From Volvox africanus (lineage: Eukaryota > Chlorophyta > Chlorophyceae > Chlamydomonadales > Volvocaceae), in NCBI GenBank assembly GCA_030268105.1, contig BSDZ01000003.1:1922001-1986000 (forward strand): a DNA stretch of 64,000 nucleotides. The letters are read 5' to 3'. The notes beneath the pieces were generated by a model that worked only from the letters and a program-made list of their open reading frames with translations, had not been told where the DNA came from and ran no database searches. The translations under genes and the position numbers were made by a program. Shown in pieces: positions 23,236-36,405 of this stretch. How positions within the stretch are numbered: position 1 is the first letter of the stretch; every line of letters starts with the position of its first letter.

Positions 23236-24528
23236 CTAGTTGTTGTTCTCAAGTCTGCTATATGCGACTTGCAAGTGTTCGAAGGCTTTGAAGGCCAACG
23301 CCCTGTGTTGCCCACCGAGCAGGTGACGGTGTGGGTTCACCTGCCACCTGAGCCTGTCGTACACAACCTTCCGTCCCTGGGTTTTGAACTTCTCCGGAGC
23401 AAGCTGGAAGATGAGATGGTCGCCAAGTGCCTCATCTTCCAGTTTGCTAAGTGTGATCACCCACTCAACCACATCCACATTTGTAAGCCCCTCAGTGGGT
23501 ATGACGACATGCCTCACGTGGCGCAACCCGTTATCTGCACTTTGGGTATCCCCGCTTTCAGCCACGTCCCTCTCGTGGCACACCACGTTATCCGCACTTT
23601 GGGTATCTCCGCTTTCGGCCACGTGCCTCTCGTGGCACACCACGTTATCTGCACTTTGGGTATCTCCGCTTTCAGCCACGTGTCTCTCGTGGCACACCAC
23701 ATTATCCGCACTTTGGGTATCTCCGCTTTTGGCCACGTGCCTCTCGTGGCACACCACATTATCCGCACTTTGGGTATCTCCGCTTTTGGCCACGTTCCTC
23801 TCGTGGCACACCACATTATCCGCACTTTGGGTATCTCCGCTTTCGGCCACGTGCCTCTCGTGGCACACCACATTATCCGCATTTTGGGTATCTCCGCTTT
23901 CGGCCACGTCCCTCTCGTAGTTAACCTCTTTGGTATCACTCTCATAATTGCCGATATGGACCACTGGCACCTCGTGGTCGATTTTGCTCTCGATGCTCTG
24001 CGCATCCTGGTGTTGGAACACAGACACCTCATAGTCAAACCCATCACTTTTGGTCCCATTTTTCCAGGGCTGAACTTCATGGTCAGGCTCACTGACGTCT
24101 GCCTCGCTGGGTATCTCCATAGGAACGACTGTCTGAGAACCCATAATCCAGCCAGATATTTGCTGCATGGACGGCAACCTAAGTTGCCAGCACAGCACCT
24201 TCGGCTGCAGATGCACCGCGGTCGAAGAGAGAAATATGGTCCTGCGGCAATGGGCGAAAAATTAATTTTCTGTGACTTAAAATGGTTCAGGCTTTGACCT
24301 TGACCGTGAGGCGGCGGCGGCATCCCAATCACATACAGCTACAACGCAAGGAAAGCTGCCCATATAGTTAATTTTTAATTAAGCTTAGCAAAGGCATCGG
24401 TGAAGTCAGCCATGAAAATTGGAAAAGGCTTGAGCGTACCTTGGGTAGAAGACCTCGAAGCATGTCCGCGCCAGGTAGAAGATGCCACTGAGCATGGCTT
24501 TTAGGACGGGCCTAGCGACACAGCTCAT
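23236..24528 (-). CDS. Array gene, paralog 4 (two exons, 364 aa)
   Basis: Exon 1 24528-24440, intron 24439-24242, exon 2 24241-23236. Flanks are nearly identical to paralog 3, but the minisatellite differs: one repeat reads HERNVAKS, unique in the window, and the first repeat has QNADN like paralog 1. The downstream D intron is at 23135-23037. Confidence 0.65.
23530..23919 (-). repeat. 57-bp coding minisatellite, 6.8 copies (paralog 4)
   Basis: Contains the private HERNVAKS repeat. The minisatellite evolves faster than the surrounding unit. Confidence 0.95.
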
Positions 24529-25849
24529 GGTATCTGAATCCACGCAAACAAGCAAGCCTATCCAAAGAACAGGTGTGCTTGCAGCTTAAGGCCGCGGTGT
24601 GCGTATGTTGAAAGTCAGGTTCGATAGAGATAGAGTGTGCAGAGCAGGTAGCAGTAAACAACGTTGCATTTAAAACGCTGTAGTGAGAAAATGCGCACTG
24701 AACGGCCTAAGTAGCAAAAGTTTGATGAAAGTACGGCGGAGAGTGTACCTCCATCATAATCTGCCCTGCCAGGGGCTTCTTTACATATGTGAGAAATTTT
24801 GAGGTATTTCGTTGCTTACGGAAAGCTTTCAGTCAATCCACGGTTATGATGGCACAGGGAAGTTATGTGCATTCAGTACTAAGCTGGAACCACGGCCAGT
24901 AGCGTCTGTGGACGACGCGAAGTTGAACCTCTTTTTCCTAGGATAGAATTTGCAGCTCTCAGCGTTTTATTATGGAATTATGAGGCCTTGGCGCATGCTC
25001 TTTCACGCTTCGATGCCTTTGATTTTCCTTCAAAGAGACGTATTTATATCGAACACGTTTCACTGGAAGATAAGCGCGTGGAGGGGAGATGCCACGAGAG
25101 AACTGTGCGTGTGGGGGCGTTGACGCGCGGCGGGCAGCAACTGAGGCGCAATCAGTTGGGGCTCAGCCATATGGGCGCTTGCCAGGAGCCTCTTTGTCCG
25201 ACACCATGGATCCGGCGCGATCCATGCACCCAGTGCACTTGTCAAGCGTATGGTGCTTGCTGTGTCGTTGATTATGCAGTTTTATTCATTGTATATGCGC
25301 TGTATGCACAACGAGCTATGGGTAGCCGGAGATGAACCGTTCAAATAAATGCGTGTTGGGCATTAGACTACGTGTGTATGAGGCCGGATGGCCGTGTCTA
25401 TTTATACATTGATCAGGACGTATTCACATACGGCTGGTAGAGGATGCCACAGCATGGGAACAGTGACATCCACGACAGTGTACGCCTGATGGCTGGTGCG
25501 TGCTCGTGCCTTCATGCATATCTAATTTGTGGATGGGCTGCGGGCTGAACGTGTGTGTATGTTTTTGTATGATATGTGCACGTTCACTGTTTGGAAACTA
25601 GTTTGATAAGCCCCACCCCGCCGTTGGTATGGGCTATGGGTATGTGTTTATACCCCTTCACGTGATATGCTGATGACGAGCATGTGAACCATGCAGCTGT
25701 GTTGACTGCATTACCGAGCTACTAGAGCTGTGTAAACATCTTGCCGTATGCGTTAATTGCGTAGGCGTGTACTCAGACAGGAAGGGCGCAGAAAACTGAA
25801 ACATAATGATATCTTGTCACACTGTAGGGGCTACGCAGCAAATATGGAA

Positions 25850-26047
25850 TTATTGACGAGGGTCTGAGCTCAGGGTGTGCGTGGTTAAGAAAGTTACATG
25901 AAACACAAACAGAATTGTGGAAGTACCAATCACGATATAGTACAAAACATAGGTATCAGAGTCTGCCCAATTAAGGGTGGTATCGAAAGACACCGAATAT
26001 GAAGTCAAAGCCCCATATATATGTTTCGTTCCAGGGACCGAAGCCAT
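25850..26047 (-). CDS. Candidate 65-aa membrane ORF, unit 5
   Basis: Same predicted protein as in units 2-4. Confidence 0.3.
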   Translation of the reverse strand: MASVPGTKHIYGALTSYSVSFDTTLNWADSDTYVLYYIVIGTSTILFVFHVTFLTTHTLSSDPRQ

Positions 26048-27630
26048 GCCTGTGGCCGTGCGCCCCACCCTAGCTGAGACCTGTTATTGCTTCGTCCAAC
26101 ACCTCCGTCTACTGCCTCCCCTTGGTCCGTAGCCCTTCTGCCCGGTCGCCTGACAACTGCCGCACCCATTCACACCATCCCCGCACATGCAGCCCGTCTG
26201 GCGAGCTAAATAACGCATAATAGATGGGGGCATAATAAATTCACCACGCAACCAAATTTTGGCACGAAACAATCCAACAAACACGACGTGTTTTTTGTCC
26301 CGAGACACTCTGATTATGACTCCAGGGGGACACGTTGTGCTTAGGGCCTAGCAAGAGTTCGTTGAGGGTAGCTCCGGGCAAAAAGAGACATGTATGGCTC
26401 CAGGGAACCACGTGAAACTTGATGAACAAACGAGGCTTACTGGGCCATATCGTGACCCCCCTTAAATCACTGCTGGGACACTCCCAACGGCACGGACCTA
26501 GGGAGCTTTCGTTTATTTGCATGGAAATCAATAAACGGGCTGCGTACCCTCCTTCCACCAAATCCAATCCAGATCACGCACAGTATTATCAATGCCGCCC
26601 CTTGGGAGAATACATGATCCCCAGCTTAGCATGTGTACTCGGGTAACGGGGATAGTAGAAAGCAAAGCGGTACTGCTAGCTATTGAACAGCTCATTATGC
26701 ATAGCCATATCACCCATGAAGCAGTGACATTGATACCCGGCGTCCACGAAAACCCACTAAGCCTCCATCCGCACACTTGCGCAGCCAAGCCAAGAAGCTA
26801 GCACAACTTGACAGCAAGCCGAGTGAAATTTCGACCCGCACAGACAGGCCAGCCCTTGAGGCCAAGCGCGCCAATCACCAGATGAGCAGATGCATAAAAC
26901 CGCGCAAACTCAGATATCGCCAGAACCCCAGCCGGGTGCGCTCACCATGCAGCGATAACTCCATTTCCCCCGTTCACCACCGCACAACGCATGCATGCAC
27001 ATGCCCCTTCCTGTCAGGACCCACCGCAACACAGTGGATTGACCTACTGCCCGTGCAAGCGCATTTCTCTACAGACAGCCCTGTGTTCGGACTGCGCTAC
27101 AGCTTGTAGGGCGCGCCTGGCGACTGCTGCTGGGCGGGAGGGCTGTACCAGCTCCAGATATCTGGTGACTGCTGCTGAACCAGCCCTAGCTATCTGGTGA
27201 CATGTACTTGGTGACCTGCGACGGACGCGCCAGTATAGGGACGGAAAGGCTGTGTTGAGCAGCAGTGAGGTCCCAAGCGGATCCTTACAATACCAAAGAC
27301 ATAGCGACTGTCCATGAAGGTAAAATGTAGCTCCGGCGGAGTGCGCCAGCACGGGACTGGAGCATCTGGGTTGTATGTTGGACAAGCTGGATAGGGGTAC
27401 AGGCTACACCGCGCGCAGCTGGGCTAGGGTATTGAGACGGAAACGTAGCGGGCAGGTGATAGCGACATGCGGATTAAGGGCAGAGCAGCGGCCGCGTTGA
27501 AATTTGCACTAGCAGGCTCGCTTTGCAGATGCTTGTTTACATCCGCGCACATGCAGCCGTTTTGCCTTTGCTTGCCTCACGTGATCCCTGACCTACTTAC
27601 CCTTACAACAAAGGTCCATCCCTCCGCACC

Positions 27631-27834
27631 TTAATCAGAGATCCCAGGTCCCGTACCTGTGGGCTCGCCACTTTCCAAGGCTGTGCGTCCCTCGCTCATA
27701 ACTTGGACAGGCGCTGTGTTGGTGAGGGCCTCGCTCGAGCAAGTCTCCGCAAAAAGTGAAGAAAACAGAAATCCCCTCAACAGTCTAGGACACGACCTCG
27801 CCACCAGCTTCTTGATTTCGGATCCAAGTTGCAA
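27631..27834 (-). other. Candidate exon in module C, unit 5
   Basis: Second copy of the open stretch at 11136-11339, unchanged in translation, with the same GTAAGC donor-like site upstream. Confidence 0.2.
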
Positions 27835-27917
27835 AATGCCACCGACACGCCTGATGCGTGGCTTTGAAGCGGTTGCGGCTTACCAATGGGAGAATAAGGT
27901 GCTAACTGGCGACAAAT

Positions 27918-28607
27918 TCAAGGTTGGAGAGAGAGAAAAAGAGGGAGAAGAAGAGAGTGGGGATAAGGCAGCTGGGCGGAGGGCGGGTGTGGGAGGGGGC
28001 TGGGCGGGGATTCAGCTTGGACGAGGGCTTGCTCGTTCGTTCTAGGGGTGCAAGCGCCATACCTTCGACCTAATAAGCAGCACCATACGAAGCACTGTTC
28101 TCTGTACGAAAATGCTTTGCTCGCCAGCCAGCTTGACCGGCCCCTGCATGCCGCATCATCTGCATAGGTTGTCTTTGGCATCGTCGACAAGAATACCACC
28201 AAAGCTGCGAATTTAAATTCAACAGGGCGACGGCCGCTGTTGGAATTCCACAAACTCCGCCCAGGGTCTTCAGACTTCTGGAGTGCGGCGATCACAAAAA
28301 GGTACGTCAGCGCGCTTACGCATGTACACATGGACGGACCCAGAGGTCCCTGTTCGGACCCCTGCACGGACTCGACAACTTGGTACCTGCCAAGGTGCTG
28401 CTTACGGTTGCGTGGCTGACATACGCATTTCATTTGTACAAGGCCTACATGCAGGCAAAGAAACCGCGTTGCCACCCTGCGCAGTACCTCGGTGGCGTTG
28501 GTTTCCAAAAAAACATTATCAGCAGCTGTTGCTCCTATACGTGCTCGTATTGATTGCTGTGTGATATGTATGCACCAGTTCAACAATTCAAGAATCCTAT
28601 CTAGCAT
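27918..28607 (-). CDS. 229-codon ORF of module C, unit 5 (doubtful)
   Basis: Identical in translation to 11423-12112. See that entry for why the frame is doubtful. Confidence 0.25.
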   Translation of the reverse strand: MLDRILELLNWCIHITQQSIRARIGATAADNVFLETNATEVLRRVATRFLCLHVGLVQMKCVCQPRNRKQHLGRYQVVESVQGSEQGPLGPSMCTCVSALTYLFVIAALQKSEDPGRSLWNSNSGRRPVEFKFAALVVFLSTMPKTTYADDAACRGRSSWLASKAFSYREQCFVWCCLLGRRYGACTPRTNEQALVQAESPPSPLPHPPSAQLPYPHSLLLPLFLSLQP

Positions 28608-28689
28608 TCACTACTGCAACGTAAAGTTCTCTCGATATGATGAAATGTTTTAAGATTATAAGACGGTTGGTCGGTCATGTATCAAGGCC

Positions 28690-29285
28690 TACCGCGTCTG
28701 ACTTCCTGCAATGGCAACTATGGAAACGCCTGGCAGTTGCACACAAATTCTTGATTCAGGGAACTAAAGAAAATAAGTTCGAGACAAAAAGGCAAATAAA
28801 ATTGTTCGATGCTCTTACGAGCAAGCCCATCGGTGAAGCTGTCACGTCGAGAAGCGCGATGGATCAACGGTGAACTGACAAGACTGTCGAAGCTCCCAAA
28901 CCAACGATTTGATTGCATTTGCATAGTTGTGAGAACTAAATAATGGTTCAATGTATATGATTTGTTCGGGCAATCGTTCAATCCCAACCGTAATTGTTTT
29001 GCTTATTGCTTCATAAACGGGTGAGTGCAGCGGTTGACCAAGGAATCGGGGAGGTCGAACTTATCAAAGTCCACATCTACCAGCAGGCACCTAGAATACA
29101 CACATTTAAAGTCCGTTGCTGCAACTTGCATGGTATGAAAGGTTACAACGTATCCCAAATTTCTCGTTTCTACCTTTCCAACATCCTGTTCCTGTCCTCT
29201 CGTGCGACTTAAAGACGTGCGTCTTGACGACCGCCTGGGCCGCCCCAACGTCCGCCTCCCACTTTCATCAAAGTATGGCATCTGC
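28690..29285 (+). pseudogene. Captured, frameshifted copy of the 62-kb locus (unit 5)
   Basis: As in unit 2 and with the same extra base, so capture and frameshift preceded duplication of the 7.4-kb unit. Confidence 0.8.
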
Positions 29286-30654
29286 GTGTGTATCAGGCCT
29301 TGGAGCATGCTCTTTCACGCTTCGATGCCTTTGATTTTCCTTCAAAGAGACATATATTCGAACACGTTTAACTGGAAGAACGAGCTATGGGTAGCCGGAG
29401 ATGAACCGTTCAAATAAATGCATGTTGGGCATTAGACTACGTGTGTATGAGGCCGGATGGCCGTGTCTATTTATACATTAATCAGGACGTATTCACATAC
29501 GGCTGGTAGAGGATGCCACGGCATGGGAACAGTGACATCCACGACAGTGTACGCCTGATGGCTGGTGCGTGCTCGTGCCTTCATGCATATCTAATTTGTG
29601 GATGGGCTGCGGGCTGAACGTGTGTGTATGTTTGTGTATGATATGTTCACGTTCACTGTTTGGAAACTAGTTTGATAAGCCCCACCCCGCCGTTGGTATG
29701 GGCTATGGGTATGTGTTTATACCCCTTCACGTGATATGCTGATGACGAGCATGTGAACCATGCAGCTGTGTTGACTGCATTACCGAGCTACTAGAGCTGT
29801 GTAAACATCTTGCCGTATGCGTTAATTGCGTAGGCGTGTACTCAGACAGGAAGGGCGCAGAAAACTGAAACATAATGATATCTTGTCACACTGTAGGGGC
29901 TACGCAGCAAATATGGAATTATTGACGAGGGTCTGAGCTCAGGGTGTGCGTGGTTAAGAAAGTTACATGAAACACAAACAGAATTGTGGAAGTACCAATC
30001 ACGATATAGTACAAAACATAGGTATCAGAGTCTGCCCAATTAAGGGTGGTATCGAAAGACACCGAATATGAAGTCAAAGCCCCATATATATGTTTCGTTC
30101 CAGGGATAGGCAAAGTGTCCAAGGAAGCTCCCAAGGATCCTGGATCGCGTGTTTCTGGGGTCGTAACCCTCCATGTGGTGGGGTTTCTTTACCTCGCACC
30201 CATTACTCCTCCATTGCACAAACAGGGACAATCAAGACGTCCCGGCCAAAGCCACTCCGGCGGCTAAGGCCCCCCTTTTGTCCCAGCCAAAGCCACTCCG
30301 GCGGCTAAGGCCCCCCCTTTGTCCCAGCCAAAGCCGCTCCGGCGGCTAAAGCCCGCTTCTTTTTGCCACTCGTTACACAAGCAAAGGACAATACGTCCCA
30401 GCCACAGCCGCCCTGGAGGCAGAGCCCCCGACCAGTCCACACCAGGGCATTAAATCTGCGTGGAAAGGGTTTGTTAGTCAGTAAGGACATGTCTGATTAC
30501 TATCGTAAGAACTGAGCAACACAATAAAACAGGCAGGCCAAGTCCCACACTTACCTTCTGATGACTAACATAAAGCCCTGATAAGATGCATGCAATCCCC
30601 CCTTTGTTTCCCTTGCTCCACCCCTCGCTCGTCATATGCCTTCGGCATGCGCAT

Positions 30655-31947
30655 CTAGTTGTTGTTCTCAAGTCTGCTATATGCGACTTGCAAGTGTTCG
30701 AAGGCTTTGAAGGCCAACGCCCTGTGTTGCCCACCGAGCAGGTGACGGTGTGGGTTCACCTGCCACCTGAGCCTGTCGTACACAGCCTTCCGTCCCTGGG
30801 TTTTGAACTTCTCGGGAGCAAGCTGGAAGATGAGATGGTCGCCAAGTGCCTCATCTTCCAGTTTGCTAAGTGTGATCACCCACTCAACCACATCCGCATT
30901 TGTAAGCCCCTCAGTGGGTATGACAACATGCCTCACGTGGCGCAACCCGTTATCTGCACTTTGGGTATCCCCGCTTTCAGCCACGTCCCTCTCGTGGCAC
31001 ACCACGTTATCCGCACTTTGGGTATCTCCGCTTTCGGCCACGTGCCTCTCGTGGCACACCACATTATCTGCACTTTGGGTATCTCCGCTTTTGGCCACGT
31101 CCCTCTCGTGGCACACCACATTATCCGCACTTTGGGTATCTCCGCTTTTGGCCACGTCCCTCTCGTGGCACACCACATTATCCGCACTTTGGGTATCTCC
31201 GCTTTCGGCCACGTGCCTCTCGTGGCACACCACATTATCCGCACTTTGGGTATCTCCGCTTTCGGCCACGTCCCGCTCGTGGCACACCACATTATCCGCA
31301 CTTTGGGTATCTCCGCTTTCGGCCACGTCCCTCTCGTAGTTAACCTCTTTGGTATCACTCTCATAATTGCCGATATGGACCACTGGCACCTCGTGGTCGA
31401 TTTTGCTCTCGATGCTCTGCGCATCCTGGTGTTGGAACACAGACACCTCATAGTCAAACCCATCACTTTTGGTCCCATTTTTCCAGGGCTGAACTTCATG
31501 GTCAGGCTCACTGACGTCTGCCTCGCTGGGTATCTCCATAGGAACGACTGTCTGAGAACCCATAATCCAGCCAGATATTTGCTGCATGGACGGCAACCTA
31601 AGTTGCCAGCACAGCACCTTCGGCTGCAGATGCACCGCGGTCGAAGAGAGAAATATGGTCCTGCGGCAATGGGCGAAAAATTAATTTTCTGTGACTTAAA
31701 ATGGTTCAGGCTTTGACCTTGACCGTGAGGCGGCGGCGGCATCCCAATCACATACAGCTACAACGCAAGGAAAGCTGCCCATATAGTTAATTTTTAATTA
31801 AGCTTAGCAAAGGCATCGGTGAAGTCAGCCATGAAAATTGGAAAAGGCTTGAGCGTACCTTGGGTAGAAGACCTCGAAGCATGTCCGCGCCAGGTAGAAG
31901 ATGCCACTGAGCATGGCTTTTAGGACGGGCCTAGCGACACAGCTCAT
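30655..31947 (-). CDS. Array gene, paralog 5 (two exons, 364 aa)
   Basis: Exon 1 31947-31859, intron 31858-31661, exon 2 31660-30655. Closest to paralog 2 in flank and in the LTNAD variant, but the repeat string differs at one position (HERD for HERH in the fourth repeat). The downstream D intron is at 30554-30456. Confidence 0.65.
30949..31338 (-). repeat. 57-bp coding minisatellite, 6.8 copies (paralog 5)
   Basis: Same copy number as paralog 2, one changed repeat type. Confidence 0.95.
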
Positions 31948-33262
31948 GGTATCTGAATCCACGCAAACAAGCAAGCCTATCCAAAGAACAGGTGTGCTTG
32001 CAGCTTAAGGCCGCGGTGTGCGTATGTTGAAAGTCAGGTTCGATAGAGATAGAGTGTGCAGAGCAGGTAGCAGTAAACAACGTTGCATTTAAAACGCTGT
32101 AGTGAGAAAATGCGCACTGAACGGCCTAAGTAGCAAAAGTTTGATGAAAGTACGGCGGAGAGTGTACCTCCATCATAATCTGCCCTGCCAGGGGCTTCTT
32201 TACATATGTGAGAAATTTTGAGGTATTTCGTTGCTTACGGAAAGCTTTCAATCAATCCACGGTTATGATGACACAGGGAAGTTATGTGCATTCAGTACTA
32301 AGCTGGAACCACGGCCAGTAGCGTCTGTGGACGACGCGAAGTTGAACCTCTTTTTCCTAGGATAGAATTTGCAGCTCTCAGCGTTTTATTATGGAATTAT
32401 GAGGCCTTGGCGCATGCTCTTTCACGCTTCGATGCCTTTGATTTTCCTTCAAAGAGACGTATTTATATCGAACACGTTTCACTGGAAGATAAGCGCGTGG
32501 AGGGGAGATGCCACGAGAGAACTGTGCGTGTGGGGGCGTTGACGCGCGGCGGGCAGCAACTGAGGCGCAATCAGTTGGGGCTCAGCCATATGGGCGCTTG
32601 CCAGGAGCCTCTTTGTCCGACACCATGGATCCGGCGCGATCCATGCACCCAGTGCACTTGTCAAGCGTATGGTGCTTGCTGTGTCGTTGATTATGCAGTT
32701 TTATTCATTGTATATGCGCTGTATGCACAACGAGCTATGGGTAGCCGGAGATGAACCGTTCAAATAAATGCATGTTGGGCATTAGACTACGTGTGTATGA
32801 GGCCGGATGGCCGTGTCTATTCATACATTGATCAGGACGTATTCACATACGGCTGGTAGAGGATGCCACGGCATGGGAACATTGATATCCACGACAGTGT
32901 ACGCCTGATGGCTGGTGCGTGCTCGTGCCTTCATGCATATCTAATTTGTGGATGGGCTGCCGGCTGAACGTGTGTGTATGTTTGTGTATGATATGTTCAC
33001 GTTCACTGTTTGGAAACTAGTTTGATAAGCCCCACCCCGCCGTTGGTATGGGCTATGTGTTTATACCCCTTCACGTGATATGCTGATGACGAGCATGTGA
33101 ACCATGCAGCTGTGTTGACTGCATTACCGAGCTACTAGAGCTGTGTAAACATCTTGCCGTATGCGTTAATTGCGTAGGCGTGTACTCAGACAGGAAGGGC
33201 ACAGAAAACTGAAACATTATGATATCTTGTCACACTGTAGGGGCTACGCAGCAAATATGGAA

Positions 33263-33460
33263 TTATTGACGAGGGTCTGAGCTCAGGGTGTGCGTGGTTA
33301 AGAAAGTTACATGAAACACAAACAGAATTGTGAAAGTACCAATCACGATATAGTACAAAACATAGGTATCAGAGTCTGCCCAATTAAGGGTGGTATCGAA
33401 AGACACCGAATATGAAGTCAAAGCCCCATATATATGTTTCGTTCCAGGGACCGAAGCCAT
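33263..33460 (-). CDS. Candidate 65-aa membrane ORF, unit 6
   Basis: One substitution relative to the other copies (GTFTIL for GTSTIL) inside the hydrophobic segment, conservative for a membrane span. Confidence 0.3.
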   Translation of the reverse strand: MASVPGTKHIYGALTSYSVSFDTTLNWADSDTYVLYYIVIGTFTILFVFHVTFLTTHTLSSDPRQ

Positions 33461-35226
33461 GCCTGTGGCCGTGCGCCCCACCCTAGCTGAGACCTGTTAT
33501 TGCTTCGTCCAACACCTCCGTCTACTGCCTCCCCTTGGTCCGTAGCCCTTCTGCCCGGTCGCCTGACAACTGCCGCACCCATTCACACCATCCCCGCACA
33601 TGCAGCCCGTCTGGCGAGCTAAATAACGCATAATAGATGGGGGCATAATAAATTCACCACGCAACCAAATTTTGGCACGAAACAATCCAACAAACACGAC
33701 GTGTTTTTTGTCCCGAGACACTCTGATTATGACTCCAGGGGGACACGTTGTGCTTAGGGCCTAGCAAGAGTTCGTTGAGGGTAGCTCCGGGCAAAAAGAG
33801 ACATGTATGGCTCCAGGGAACCACGTGAAACTTGATGAACAAACGAGGCTTACTGGGCCATATCGTGACCCCCCTTAAATCACTGCTGGGACACTCCCAA
33901 CGGCACGGACCTAGGGAGCTTTCGTTTATTTGCATGGAAATCAATAAACGGCTGCGTACCCTCCTTCCACCAAATCCAATCCAGATCACGCACAGTATTA
34001 TCAATGCCGCCCCTTGGGAGAATACATGATCCCCAGCTTAGCATGTGTACTCGGGTAACGGGGATAGTAGAAAGCAAAGCGGTACTGCTAGCTATTGAAC
34101 AGCTCATTATGCATAGCCATATCACCCATGAAGCAGTGACATTGATACCCGGCGTCCACGAAAACCCACTAAGCCTCCATCCGCACACTTGCGCAGGCAA
34201 GCCAAGAAGCTAGCACAACTTGACAGCAAGCCGAGTGAAATTTCGACCCGCACAGACAGGCCAGCCCTTGAGGCCAAGCGCGCCAATCACCAGATGAGCA
34301 GATGCATAAAACCGCGCAAACTCAGATATCGCCAGAACCCCAGCCGGGTGCGCTCACCATGCAGCGATAACTCCATTTCCCCCGTTCACCACCGCACAAC
34401 GCATGCATGCACATGCCCCTTCCTGTCAGGACCCACCGCAACACAGTGGATTGACCTACTGCCCGTGCAAGCGCATTTCCCTAAAGACAGCCCTGTGTTC
34501 GGAGTGCGCTACAGCTTGTAGGGCGCGCCTGGCGACTGCTGCTGGGCGGGAGGGCTGTACCAGCTCCAGATATCGATATAGTACAAAACATAGGTATCAG
34601 AGTCTGCCCAATTAAGGGTGGTATCGAAAGACACCGAATATGAAGTCAAAGCCCCATATATATGTTTCGTTCCAGGGACAGACAAAGTGTCCAAGGAAGC
34701 TCCCAAGGATCCTGGATCGCATGTTTCTGGGCTCATAACCCTCCATGTGGTGGGGTTTCTTTACCTCGCACCCATTACTCCTCCATTGCACAAACAGGGA
34801 CAATCAAGACGTCCCGGCCAAAGCCACTCCGGCGGCTAAGGCCCCCCTTTTGTCCCAGCCAAAGCCACTCCGGCGGCTAAGGCCCCCCCTTTGTCCCAGC
34901 CAAAGCCGCTCCGGCGGCTAAAGCCCGCTTCTTTTTGCCACTCGTTACACAAGCAAAGGACAATACGTCCCAGCCACAGCCGCCCTGGAGGCAGAGCCCC
35001 CGACCAGTCCACACCAGGGCATTAAATCTGCGTGGAAAGGGTTTGTTAGTCAGTAAGGACATGTCTAATTACTATCGTAAGAACTGAGCAACACAATAAA
35101 ACAGGCAGGCCAAGTCCCACACTTACCTTCTGATGACTAACATAAAGCCCTGATAAGATGCATGCAATCCCCCCTTTGTTTCCCTTGCTCCACCCCTCGC
35201 TCGTCATATGCCTTCGGCATGCGCAT

Positions 35227-36405
35227 CTAGTTGTTGTTCTCAAGTCTGCTATATGCGACTTGCAAGTGTTCGAAGGCTTTGAAGGCCAACGCCCTGTGTT
35301 GCCCACCGAGCAGGTGACGGTGTGGGTTCACCTGCCACCTGAGCCTGTCGTACACAGCCTTCCGTCCCTGGGTTTTGAACTTCTCCGGAGCAAGCTGGAA
35401 GATGAGATGGTCGCCAAGTGCCTCATCTTCCAGTTTGCTAAGTGTGATCACCCACTCAACCACATCCGCATTTGTAAGCCCCTCAGTGGGTATGACGACA
35501 TGCCTCACGTGGCGCAACCCGTTATCTGCACTTTGGGTATCCCCGCTTTCAGCCACGTCCCTCTCGTGGCACACCACGTTATCCGCACTTTGGGTATCTC
35601 CGCTTTCGGCCACGTCCCTCTCGTGGCACACCACATTATCCGCACTTTGGGTATCTCCGCTTTTGGCCACGTGCCTCTCGTGGCACACCACATTATCCGC
35701 ACTTTGGGTATCTCCGCTTTTGGCCACGTGCCTCTCGTGGCACACCACATTATCCGCACTTTGGGTATCTCCGCTTTCGGCCACGTCCCTCTCGTAGTTA
35801 ACCTCTTTGGTATCACTCTCATAATTGCCGATATGGACCACTGGCACCTCGTGGTCGATTTTGCTCTCGATGCTCTGCGCATCCTGGTGTTGGAACACAG
35901 ACACCTCATAGTCAAACCCATCACTTTTGGTCCCATTTTTCCAGGGCTGAACTTCATGGTCAGGCTCACTGACGTCTGCCTCGCTGGGTATCTCCATAGG
36001 AACGACTGTCTGAGAACCCATAATCCAGCCAGATATTTGCTGCATGGACGGCAACCTAAGTTGCCAGCACAGCACCTTCGGCTGCAGATGCACCGCGGTC
36101 GAAGAGAGAAATATGGTCCTGCGGCAATGGGCGAAAAATTAATTTTCTGTGACTTAAAATGGTTCAGGCTTTGACCTTGACCGTGACGCGGCGGCGGCAT
36201 CCCAATCACATACAGCTACAACGCAAGGAAAGCTGCCCATATAGTTAATTTTTAATTAAGCTTAGCAAAGGCATCGGTGAAGTCAGCCATGAAAATTGGA
36301 AAAGGCTTGAGCGTACCTTGGGTAGAAGACCTCGAAGCATGTCCGCGCCAGGTAGAAGATGCCACTGAGCATGGCTTTTAGGACGGGCCTAGCGACACAG
36401 CTCAT
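35227..36405 (-). CDS. Array gene, paralog 6 (two exons, 326 aa)
   Basis: Exon 1 36405-36317, intron 36316-36119, exon 2 36118-35227. The shortest paralog, with 4.8 repeats. Exon 1, the splice sites, the acidic region and the J-domain-like C-terminus are otherwise unchanged, so only the repeat tract varies in length. Its 5' flank is supplied by the truncated unit 7, which still includes the TATA-like element. The downstream D intron is at 35126-35028. Confidence 0.65.
35521..35796 (-). repeat. 57-bp coding minisatellite, 4.8 copies (paralog 6)
   Basis: Two repeats shorter than in paralogs 2-5; otherwise the same repeat types. Confidence 0.95.

Larger units (their letters stand above)
20349..24886. 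repeat. Array unit 4 (A, B, D, M; 4538 bp)
   Basis: Same length and module order as unit 3: A 20349-21497, B 21498-22624, shared segment 22625-22728, D to 23226, M 23227-24886. Its A module has two private changes inside the 115-codon frame (QAYGACC to EAYGACF). The end of M carries the haplotype that precedes the 7.4-kb units (TTTCAGTCAATCC, GATGGCACAGG). Confidence 0.9.
24887..32305. repeat. Array unit 5 (A, B, C, A', D, M; 7419 bp)
   Basis: Near-duplicate of unit 2 with one net base of length difference: A 24887-26035, B 26036-27162, C 27163-29297, A' 29298-30107, D 30108-30645, M 30646-32305. Private changes include GCGTCTGAC for GCATCTGAC in C, which matches the 62-kb locus. Three 41-bp repeats in D. 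Confidence 0.9.
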
